Below, one piece after another: positions 29,901 through 41,400 of a DNA stretch of 64,000 nucleotides. The DNA is from Sphaerolaimus hirsutus (taxonomy: Eukaryota > Nematoda > Chromadorea > Monhysterida > Sphaerolaimidae). Position numbers and translations under genes: made by a program. Location of the stretch: assembly GCA_964036195.1 (NCBI GenBank), contig OZ038450.1:6698701-6762700 (forward strand). The letters are read 5' to 3'. The notes under the pieces were generated by a model. That model was not told where the DNA came from and made no database searches. It saw only the letters and a list, made by a program, of their open reading frames with translations. The first letter of the stretch is position 1, and every line of letters starts with the position of its first letter.

Positions 29901-32272
29901 TTTGATTTAAAAAATCGGATTTCAAATTTTTGCTGTTGCACATTTGCATGTTCGACCTTCCAACATTTTCCACACGTTTTATAGGGGAGTTTTTGGAAAC
30001 TGCGATTCAGCGCGTGCCGCTGATGCAACTCAAGAGTACCAGTCAGCTATCTGGGCGAATGCTTGAAAAAGGCATTGAGGTAAGGCGTGCTGTGTTTGGG
30101 GGTGTTTGTTTTGGTCTTAATTTGGGTTTATTTTGGGCCACACACGCTAGTTGACATCGACACCAAATGTCAACTGGTGCCGATCCCGATTCAAAGCTTA
30201 CTGTTTTGTTTAGGGAACGCAGGGGGCGTACAATTGTGCCAACACACTACTTTTCAACCGACAAAAATTCGAAAACTCAAATTTCAGCCTTAAACGCATT
30301 TGAGTTTTCTAGAAGAGTCATTTCTAATCCCCATCAACTGTAGTTTATGAACAACGCATTCTAGAAAACTCTATGCGTTCCATCCAAGATGATCTATGGG
30401 GTTTCGAAATTTCAGTTGAAAGCTTCTGCGGGCATGAAAATCGGCTATACCCGCTATTTAGTTTTAAAGCGAAATTCTGAAAACCGAGAAAGAAGCTTTG
30501 TACGCATTTGAGTTTACTGGATTCCGGTGGTTGTCAACAGTTTGCGGGTATTACAAATCACTCATTTCAGTAAACTAAATGCGTTCAAAGCTGATTTATA
30601 AGTTTCTGAAATTCCAGTTGAAAACAAGTGTGCGCAGGGCCTTTTTGTGCAAATGTAACGTACCAACAAAAAAAACTAGTGTGATAACTAACTAGTAACG
30701 TTCAAAACTTAGTTTTTTTCCATCCCTAGACTACACATCACATTAACACCCCCCCCCCCAGCATTATCGACGCGTGTTGACCGCGATCGGCGACAAATCT
30801 GTCGCACAACACCTCCATCAAATGCTCAGCAGGCAACTGGCCGAGGTGCTTCTGCGCGGCGTTCCCGACGGCTGCTACGCGCCCGCCAAGTTTAGTCAGG
30901 CTGCCAGCCAGAAGGCTAAAAGTTTGAGGTACGTTTTGAACCTGTCAGCAATGTGGATTGGTTCGGCTGGTGCTCGAAAAGCGCACGGCTAATGTTATTT
31001 CCGCGTGAAATGTAGTTAATAGGATTATGTATTTAATAGGGTTAATATGTAGTAGTCCTAACACCTGCAACATTTTTCTTTGTGTTTATACAGCTGAGTT
31101 GGATTAGGGAACGTTTTTTCAAAGGTTTTTATTTATTTCAAATCGTTCAAAAAACAGCGTTTTTTCCCTCCCTATTTAAGTTGCATTACAGATTTTTTCC
31201 TCCTGGATGCTTGGTTGCTTGGATGTTCATGCACAGTCATCCTTAAGCGCATCGACTGAAATGAGCGCATGCATCAAAGTGCATGACTGCATTTCACTGC
31301 ATGGATGCACTTTCCTTTGCTGTTGTACCTTGAAGAATGCACTGCGCTCTTCTATAATACACGTGTACTGTAAAATTACACGGCAAGCACTCATTTGCGA
31401 TGATAATGTTTCGCTAGAATTCCATGGAAAGTAATTTTGCATGTGCGTGCACCGATGTTGGTTTGTCGGTGCAGTGATGGGGGTTGTGTTTCGAAGAAAT
31501 GTATGTAATGGGGTAAGACATTACTGCAAACAAAATGCAGATGGATGAACAAAATTAATACTAATTTTCGAGATTAAATTAAGTTAATAAAAACTAATTA
31601 TCGTATCGTGTACAATATTCAATATAAAATGACATGATACTCTGCCCTCGCACTCATTTTTGTCTCACGTTGGAAGCGTGCCAATGATGATAAAGCATGC
31701 TTTTTTTGTATAACAGATGCAAAAAATCATTGTTGTGAATGAGTTTAAGTATAGTGTTATAACAGCGATGACTTGTTTCAACTTTTTATGCAAATCACAT
31801 GCGTAAAAACATCGTTGGCACGCTTCCAGCGGGAATCACGCGTGCAGGGTGTAAAGTGACTGGAGTATAGGTCTATGTCGATGTTAACTGACCAGCTTAT
31901 GTGCCCTGAATGATTTATCTTTTCAGCAAAAAAAAAATCACAAATGATACTGCGTTTTCAATTATCCAAAGTCCTCGTAAAATGTCTTTTAAAAATAAAT
32001 GTAGATTTTCGACCAATTAAATATCAACAGAGTCCGATTCACAACCCCCGCCCCAAAAACCGTGACACCCTCCAAATCCAACCCCCAGATTCTACATGGG
32101 CTCTGACCGGTACTACACGCCCGAGTCGCGCCTGGAAGAGGTGCTGCTGATTCTGTCGATCAGCGAGGCGTTGGCCGCCCGCGACGCGGTGCTGTCCCGC
32201 GCGCCCGACGACCGCAGGATCAGGGCGGCCAGCCTCAAGAGTGTCACCACCGTGCACGACTTGTTGACGCTC
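26969..32272 (+). CDS. TTC7: Tetratricopeptide repeat protein 7, N-terminal seven exons
   Basis: TTC7 bridges PI4-kinase alpha and FAM126/EFR3 at the plasma membrane, supporting PI4P synthesis. Exons: 26969-27161, 27501-27773, 29074-29241, 29779-29895, 29985-30079, 30762-30928 and 32089-32272. Phases agree and give 399 codons. Matches to human TTC7A/B: NEVDKCRAESNWRRLDDL at the N-terminus, LLLAKLNYV, RLVAEAYAIKG, CFEKAAELALAYIQELEK, FLETAIQRV, LSRQLAEVLLRGV and the block LEEVLLILSISEALAARDAV followed by LSRAP. Exon 4 is a Gly/Ser/Ala linker. After VHDLLTL there is a normal donor (GTGGGT at 32273). The next conserved exon (human GRRGQYEMLSECLERA) is absent from the rest of the window, where an unrelated gene runs antisense. 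Either it resumes beyond 64 kb or the assembly is broken. Confidence 0.93.
28197..28890. mobile_element. A/T-rich hAT-like element in TTC7 intron 2
   Basis: Ends TAGGGTTGGCC and TTCCAACCCTA with perfect 8-bp duplications TCTGGGTG (28189-28196 and 28891-28898). Long T and A runs near both ends can pair. Same family as 164-855 and 34147-34672. Confidence 0.85.
29407..29638. mobile_element. MITE with GGGCCCACACACTAGTTGACAT ends
   Basis: Near-perfect inverted ends (GGGCCCACACATACTAGTTG and CAACTAGTGTGTGTGGGCCC). Relatives at about 3213-3449, 26533-26723, 39490-39735 and 50530-51062. Lies in TTC7 intron 3. Confidence 0.8.
30237..30640. repeat. ACTAG-type MITEs, nested, in TTC7 intron 5
   Basis: Two overlapping palindromic units of the ACTAGTTTTCAAC family, including GAGTTTTCTAGAAG and TCAACTGTAGTT blocks, ending GAAAACAAGTGTGCGCAGGGCC-like. 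No coding content. Confidence 0.6.
31628..31868. mobile_element. GTTGGCACGC-type MITE in TTC7 intron 6
   Basis: Left half GTTGGAAGCGTGCCAATGAT, right half GTTGGCACGCTTCCAGCGGG, ending GTAAAGTGACTGGAGTATAG. Same family as 18671-18906. Confidence 0.75.
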
Positions 32273-32427
32273 GTGGGTTGGGTGAAATAGGGGAAAAATA
32301 GGTGTACAGGCAGATAGGTATATATTCACAAGTAGCTGAAAATGGACAATAAGGCAATAAGCTGAAATGGACAATAATTCACATTCAGTCTTGTGTGAAA
32401 TGTGAAAATGTTTCAAAAGTTTGGCAA

Positions 32428-35400
32428 TTAGCGATTTTGAGCACACTTTCTGGCATTCTGCTTGTGCGCGAGATCGTTCGACGCGTCAGTGGGCCGCCGC
32501 AGCGGCTGCAAGTCCGCCGCCCGCCGCTGCAGGGCTTCCACTTCAGGCCGGAGCTGATTCAGTGTCTGCTCAGTTTCCTGTACGCGTTGACACGCCGTAA
32601 CATTAGGGACAGATGTGCATAACGGTCCGGGGAACGACGCTGTACCGGTGCACAAGTTTACCCGGTACACATATAGCAAAAGTAGTAAAATGGCGTCATA
32701 GTTCAGTGTACTTTGGCGCCTTCAAATGACACCATTCCATCACTAATCATGTGTATAGTTGTCCTTTTTGGAGGGGGGGGGGGGGTTTGTAGGGGCTCAA
32801 TATATAGGGTCTTTCAAGCTTTAGAAGGAAAAAGGGAGGAAAATCGCTAGATAAATATGTAGATAGCTGGAGCGTCTTGGGATAACCCCCCTCCCATCCA
32901 ACCCCCTATACTGAACACCTGCAGTGCCCATGAAGACCCAGTGCTCAAGTACGGGGGCCGTACCTAAGCACCGGTGCTTACATTGGCACCGGATATTGCT
33001 ACTTTTGCACCGGGTAAACTTGTGCACAGGGTTCTAGCCCAGGGAACATTGAAAAAAATTCTTTCCAGAACTAACCCGCAATTGGCCAGCCAAAGCATTC
33101 AAGTCGGGTCCCGTTGAGCTTTCCAGATCTCGGCTTTTCTTTTCCTTGCCACCTTCCTCTGGTGCGACGGGCTCGGCGCCAGTTAAGACGGCCTTGACCC
33201 TGTTCAACGTATCCAAAACGGGGGCAAATCTGTCCCTGTCAAAGGAGCCGCACAGGTCCACAAGTGCGTCGCCGGCGTCAGCCAAACTGTGCAGTTTGTC
33301 GCGGTTCTCCTTGCCGCGCCGCAGTTGCTCGTCCAATTGAGACAACTTTTCGGGGTCGGCTGTTTGGTTGGATTTGCAATTTGATGCTTCGGCGACAGGC
33401 CACTTCTGCGGATTAATGAACTATGTGCAAGTTGTTTAGTAGGGATGGAAAAGGGCGGCTTTTAATTAACCCGAACCCGATGTCGAATCACATTTTCAAG
33501 CGCAGAACACACCTGCTCATTATCATAATCGGCAGCAGCATGCCGCAGTGCGTCTGTGTTATCAGCATTGCGCAACGCATCCTCAGCCAGGGGGCACTCC
33601 CAGACCCTGTAAAATGCCATGCAAAATGTCAAATGTCAAGCAAAGTGTCAAAAGTCATGGAAAATGCCCTGTAAAATGGCAAACGTACGAAATTTGATAT
33701 TTTCCATGACTTTTGACACTTTGCATGACATTTGACATTTTACAGGGCATTTCACAGGGTCTGGGACTGGCACCAGGTCGATCTGCTGCCTGAGCAGTCG
33801 CAGCAACTGATCCAGCTTATCGCTCAACTGTTGTCTCGCCATTTCACCTTGACGCTGGTCCAGCGCACAGCCGACGCCCCGGAACTTGTCCCGCATTCGC
33901 TGCACTTCTCGCAGCGGCCAGTCAAGCGGCAGCTCGGCGGCGATGTCGGACGCTGCGGCCAGCCGAGGCTCACAGAGCGACAAGTGCTCGCGTACGTCCT
34001 ACAAAATTCATAATGTTGTCGTCATCGATCAGTTACAGCGACGAGAAGCATGACAAACACTTTCAAGCATTTTTAAAATCAAACAAAAACAAATCATTTC
34101 CAAATGTTGGCATAAATGGTTGCCTTTGAAAGAGCCTAGTACTGTCTAGGGATGGACAAAAATGTGTTTTTAAAGACCCTGTTTGTTTGTTTTAAAAACA
34201 AACATTTTTTTAAACATGTTTTTTTAATAAAATGGGTTTTTTAAAGCTCCCAAATATGGTTATGGGTCAACATATACAGGTATATCAGACAATTGCCAGT
34301 ACTTTGTGATGCTAAATATGAGGGTGCACTGTTTCGCACATAAGCCTGTTTCGCAAATACGCCTGTTTCGCACATAGATGAAACCCGTTTCGCACAAAGG
34401 CCCGTTTCCCGGCACAAAGAACCGAGCACTAACACTGCACTGCGCACATAGGCCTGTTTCGCACATAGCACCAGTTATGTGCGAAACGGGCCTTTGTGCG
34501 AAACGGGTTTCATCCAAATTGCCAGCTTGCGCACAAAAAAAATGCAAATAACCCAGTGCATAAAACAAAAATAATTTGTTGATGTTTTAAAAAATGGTTT
34601 CGATGCCTGTTTTTAAAAAAAACAACAACTTTTTTTTTAAAGGACGGTTTAAAAACACATGAGCCATCCCTAGTACTGACCTTCAAATCTATCACTCGAC
34701 CATCGATCTCTCTCTGGCACTGCGCCAAGCCATCGTCGCACTGTGCCGCGGCGGCAGTGAACCTTGCAACCGAAGCGACCCGTTGCCGCGCCGCCGCGCC
34801 CAGCTGCCCGGCGCTCGCAGTCAGCGTGCCCAGTTGATAGGCTAAAATATGTATTTAAAGTATTTAAAAAAGTATTTTCAAAATGTCATGGAACATTTCC
34901 AAGCAAAAATAGCCTTGGTGCCAGCACTTTTTTGAGTATTTTGCACCAATTTTACAGCCCGTTACATTCACACAAAATTGCGAGTGAGTGTGATTCACAT
35001 GAAAATGGAAATGAAAATGCTTTTACCATAGCTTTTTTGCTTGGACATGATTTTAAATGCTGTTATGCAAAAATTCACAACAAAAAATCAATATAAATAT
35101 ATACTATTAGTCGATTCCAATCAATATGGCCATGTGGTTTCAACATGGTTTCGCAACCTATAAACTGTAATCTTGATGAAAACCAGTCAACCAGGTACCA
35201 ATCCCAGACCGTGTAAAATGCCCTGTAAAATGTCAAATGTCATGCGAAGTGTCAAAAGTCTTGGAAAATGCCCGGTAAAATGGCAAACGTACGTGGGAGT
35301 GCCCCCAGTTGACATTGGGATGTCAACTGCACCAACCGGTTTTCATCAAGATTTAACTTGATGGGTTGCGAAATGTTCAAATGCACATGGCAATATTGAT

Positions 35401-38400
35401 TCCTTTTCGACATTGCCGCATGTGCATTTGAAATTGTCCTGCGACCAAAATTGAGCTAAAATCGAGTTGACACTGAAAACAGTTGACATCCAGCGCGTGT
35501 GGCGCCAATGTGCCGTGTACGCACCTGGGTGTGTTTCTCTGTGTTGAGTGGCGAGCGTCTTGGTGCGGGCGAGGAGCTTGTGCCAATCACTCATGGGGCA
35601 TTCGAACTCATTCACATAGTGCGGAAGTTCGTCGCGCAGGCGTTCGGAGGACAAGCCGCGCTGCTCTAGCACTTTCCTGCACTCGTCAATCGGTTCCTGC
35701 GGAAGCAGACATTTTCACATGATTTGGTGAATGCGCATTTGACAAAACATTCATTCTTAAATTTTAAAATGATTCAACACAGGAATATTTGCATTTTTTG
35801 AAATTTAATCAACCATGTTTTGATTTTTTTTGGAAAATTAGATGGTCCAAATTTTTTGGGCATTCTTTTTTAAAAATTCATATGGTTTAGCTAGTAATGG
35901 GTCTCAAAATTGCATACTATTGTGGGTAGGCACAATACAACTACACACGCACCATGGCGATTTAGGAAAAAATACCTATATGAACAAAAAACATACGAAA
36001 TATCAAATAATTAGACTTGTCACTTAATAAGTCACTTGCAGCTGAGCAATGCTCATAGCCAAATGTTCACAGAGGTGCCACTGGGCGACGGCGTCCGTCT
36101 GCGCCCGCAGCGTCGCGTTTTCATCGGCCACCGCGCGCATCGCGTCCGCGTGCAGCTCACACAGCTTGTCGCAGCGCGCGCCGGGCGCACTCAAGGGCAC
36201 CAGCTCGTCGACCGACTGACGCAGAGACTCGAGCCGCGACTTCGCCGACACGAGCGAATCTGCCGGTGCCTGCGATTATAGGCCGAAAATGTGCCTTTCG
36301 CCGTGGGTCGACGTGAAATAAAACGGGACAAACTCTCGTGGAAAAAAACTGGTGCGAGGAAACTTTCAGTGCATCTAATTTGCTCCCAGTGCATGTGAAC
36401 TCAGTGCACATGGATTGAGTAATTATAGTGAAAAAGGTGCCGCTGCATGAACACACTTATATTTGTTATTTAGTTGATTTTTATAAAATACCTAGTTTAG
36501 AAGTTCAGTGCAGATAATAATTCAAAATTCAAAATAGCACAATTCAAAATATTCAACAGTTTTTTTTATTCCTGCTTATATACTGCACCCCCACTCAAAT
36601 AATCAAAATTGAAAGCCGCAGAGTGCACAGTGCATGGGGTGCGCAGAGTCACTGAGAGGGCAATGGGCATAGATGGGAAATGGGTAGAATTAAATGGGCG
36701 GCGGGCCTGCATGGGCAATGGGTTTAGACGGGCAATACGACCACGTCTATGGCGCCTTTTTACTGTGGCGCCATTGGCGCTTGGCGCTAAGCGATGGAAA
36801 AGCGCCATACCGCTTTTGCTTAGCGCCAAAATCCTGGCGCTTTTCACATCACTAGCCTAGACTATTGAGCAAAAGTATCTAGTAAATACGTTTAGCACTG
36901 ATACCGGAGGTTCCACTGCCACCAATGATTGAAAATATCGATATATCGTCAGCTCATAACTATTGGAAAAATATGAAATAATGATATTGAACAGTCACAA
37001 GTCACAGTACAGTTCCATGCTGTAGCGTTATTTATACCTTTTCCTGGCCGGCGTGCAGCGGGAGACCTTTGAAAACGGCGTCGCCAGAAAAGGCGCCACC
37101 ACCGTCGGTGCACACTGGTTGTTGAGTGGAACGCCCGTCTGAAATGTCGGCAAGCTAAAAAATCATATTTTCTAAAAATTGATACAAATCGTATTGTTTA
37201 AACATCCCAGGGGAATCAGGGGGGTTGGGGGGTAGTCCCACCCAAATCGCCCAGCTATCAATCTATCACGGAGGCCGCCATTCTGGTGCTTCAGATTTTT
37301 CACCTTTCCATTTCCGGAGCGTGAAATTTTCCACCTTTCCATTTTCTGTTTTCCAATAGCGAATTTTTTTACTTTTGGTTTTCCATTTTATGCTATTTCC
37401 CACTAAAAAAAACAAATTACGAAATTTACACAAAATGCGAGCACATTTTGGAGAGAAAACGCTCAATCACGTACGTCCACTTGCAGACGACAGCCGTGGC
37501 GCACTGAGGTGCAGCCATCCTGCACTTTGCAGCGGCTGCCGCGGCCGCTGCCGCTGCGTCACGTTGCCGCATGCCGCCGCCCACTGCGCATCAACGGCGT
37601 GTTCATACCAAACTTGCCGCACACCGCCGAGACAGAATTGAAACACTGGCATTGCTTAAAAACTCACATGTAAGGATGATTGGGGGGGATTGCGTTACAT
37701 ATGCGTTATATCCAAAAATGATTCATTATGGCAAGTGTGTCCAAAACAGATTTATCACTTTTGGAAATTTCAATGGTCAACTGGTGTTACTATCTCTACT
37801 ACTATCTCCTGCACCCACCCCCCCCCCCCAAATCGTCGGATAGATCTTCACCGCCAAAATCACTGGTTCATGTTTTTCAATGCCTATTTTCAGCTATTTT
37901 GAGTACTTTGTTCTTTTATACCTATTTTCAGCTATTTTTCACCTACTTTTAGCAATTTTTCTTACTTTTCTTCATTCTACACCTTGAAAAGGCCTATATA
38001 TTTTGAACCCCCGCAGCCGCCCCTAAATTGTTGTGAGCTATTTATTCCTCCGGAGGTGCGATTTGCTAACCATCCAACCCTGAGGAGGGTCAAAATCTAG
38101 GATAGCCATGGCACCGAGTAAGGATGAGCAGCGGGTAAAGATGAGCAGCGGCACAGGGCCCATGTCAGCCTCACCTGTGCATTCAGTTTCGCCGTATTCA
38201 GCAGGTTGAGGCGCCGCTGCAGCGCGGTCCACTTGCACTCGGCCAACATGGCGCGCTTCTCACATTCGCTCAACGACGCTTGCGCCTCGTCGCGTTTATT
38301 TCGCGCCGCTTCAAATTCATGCCGCAGGTCCTTCATTGCGCGCTGGAGATCGGAACGAGCGTAGATTTGATCGGAATCAAATTTCGACAAAAAAATAAGT

Positions 38401-41400
38401 TGGATTTTGATTTAAAATTCAAATCAACATCCCTGGGGGCGGTCACAAGCGCTGTAAAGTGTAAAGTAAAGTGCCAAATGTAAAGTCAAATGCAAATTAA
38501 AAAATAAATTAGGAAAAGTAATACATAAGTATGGTTATTTACATTGAAATTCAAATGTCAAATGTAAAGTAAAGTGTCAAATGTAACATCAAATGTCAAT
38601 TGTCGCGCAAAGTGTCAAATTTAAAGTCAAATGTAAAGTAAAGTGTTGATTGTGTATCCTAATCATATGTTGTTGTATCCAAATGTTATGTTTTTGTATA
38701 CAAAACTTATTTTTCGACATAAGATTTGAATACACAAACATAATATTTGGATACGAGAAAAATAAGATTTGGATACACAATTGACACTTTACTTTACATT
38801 TTACTTTACATTTGACACTTTGCATGACAATTGACACTTGACTTTACATTTGACTTTGCATTTGACTTTACATGACAATTGACACTTTAATTTACATTTG
38901 ACATTTGACTTTGCATTTGACTTTACATTTGGCACTTTACTTTTCATTTGACTTTACATTTGACACTTTACTTTACACTGGTCAGGGCCTTCGGATTGCC
39001 ACCAGATGGTTCAAATGTGAAAATCTTTTCATTTTCTTGCTTATTTTCATTTCAGAAATGTCATTTTTGTATTTCGATTTTCAAAAATGTAATAATATCA
39101 TGCTGCAATTTAAAAAAGTACGATTGCCAAGAGAATAACTCGAATTCAGCGCCCAATCTGTGCCCCACTTACAGTCTGTTCATTCAACTGCTGCGACAAT
39201 CCATCCCTGGCTCGTGCGGCCGCCGAGAGTTGCCCCTCCGAACGTCGCAGCTTTCCGTCAAGTGTCTTGCTGCAGTTCTCGGCCGACATGCGCGCGCGCC
39301 TTTCCGATTCCAGTTCGCTAGTCTGAGATCGATGATAAATTTGAATAGCGCGCATTTCCGTTCAATTGCTTGCGACCACAAGGTTGCAATTAAGGGTTGG
39401 CCGGAGTTTTTTCAAGGTTTAAAAAAAACACAAGCATCGAAACAGTTTTTCTCTCAAAACCTCAGGCACAATTTTTTGTACTTAGGCGCTCCACACGGTT
39501 GTTGACGCTACTTTTTAGAAGTCGATTGAGTCAACTCAGAGTCAACTGTTTTAAGTATAACTATTTTTAATTTTTTACCTGTGTTGATTAAGAAATATTC
39601 AGAAGTCGATTGATGTAGAATGAAAGAAGGGGATTTTTTGGATACATATTGTAAATGGCTCAAAGTCAATTGAATTTTTGACCAGTTGACTCTGAGTTGA
39701 CGCTAATTTTGGCGTCAACTAGCGTGTGTGGGGCCTTTTGCACTAGATATTTTGCTTTTTTTTGTGTGCGCAAGCGCGCCATTTCACATACACATGACCA
39801 TTGGATGTTGTTTTCTCAATTGCACAAAATGGCCCTGCGCACACTAGGTAAATTTCAACTGAACTTTTAAAAACTAAAAATCTGCATTGCATGCATTTGA
39901 GTTGCAAAAATGACTCATTTTTAATCTCTGTCAACTGCAGTTGACCGTCACATCATTCTAGAAAGCTCAAATTCATTCAAAGAGTATTCAAATATATATG
40001 AGTTTTGAACTTTTGGTTGAAAGCTGGTGTGTGCAATGTGGGAATATTATGGCTTCTTTTTACACAATAGCATGAGCAAATTAAAGCATCTACACTAACG
40101 ATGCTTCAAAACCAAAGAAAACAACATTCAATGGTAATGTGTATTTTATGTGAAATAGCGCGCATGCGCAAATAACAAGCAAAATACCTAGTTTACGACC
40201 GACATTTCGAAAGCTCGTAGATCAAATTTGAACACACTTGAGTTTACTAGAATGATAAGATTTTCGACTCCATCAACTGCAGTTGGCCGACACTCCATTC
40301 TGGCAATGACATGATTACTGCTAACCTGTTTCATTTTCTCTTCTGACGCAATCTTTTGATTCTCCAATGCACGAGCGATTTCATCTTGAGCATCTGAGAA
40401 CTGCACTTGTAAATCCTGTTTTTCCGCCTGTGTCAATGATACATTGGTGTAGTGATGTGAAAAGCGCCAGAAGTTTGGCGCCAAGCGCCATAGCGCTTTT
40501 TGCTCTGGCGCTAGTGCGATGGCTCTTTTACACCACTAAATTGGTGTTTATAAAAAGCTATTTATGACTAGGGTTCAAACAGGACCAGTTTTTCGGACAG
40601 GGAACGGGACCAGAAAGTTTCTAATGTCGGGACAGGGACCGGGACTGGGGGGTCGGGACCGGGACTGGCTTTTTTCAATTGTCGGGACCGGGACTGGGGG
40701 GTCCGAACCGGGACTGGGATTTGCCGATCCATGTACCGGCACCGCAGTCTCGTTTGAACCCTTTTGGTACGTAATATCCAGCCAATGTTGTTCCACACAC
40801 CTCCACTGTGTGAAGGACCACTCTCAATGTATTAGCCGTTTCTTATGACATTATTCAAGCAGTATTCCATTCCCATCTTCCCAAGTCGTGAATATTTGAT
40901 GAAAAGCAATGTATTTATGTAACAAGGTAGACAAAGCACTTGTAACAACACCTAATATAGATTTTTTTGGCAGAAATCACCACTTAAAATACTACAATCC
41001 CCTTGTCGGGACTGCCATAAAATTCCGAGACCGAGACCGGGACCGGGACTGGGTGGTCGGGACCGGGACTGGCTTTTTGTAATAGTCGGGACCGGGACCG
41101 GGATCGGGACTGGGGCGGCGGGACCAGGACCGGGACCACCCCAGTCCCGACTTTTTGCCGAACCATGTACCGGGACCGCGGTCCCGTTTGAACCCCGCGG
41201 TCCCATTTGAACACTATTTATGACCGAATTTAAAAATCAACCAAGCAAATTGAAGGCCAAAAAAATCCACTGAAAAAGCCTCTCACCTGAGCTCTATCCA
41301 ACTGGTTTTCGACTCGCTGTATTTGCAGGCGCTGTTGCTCGAGGCGCGCCCCCTGAGTGTCCTCCCGGTGCACCAGCTCGTCGTAGTCCCCCGCCAGTTC

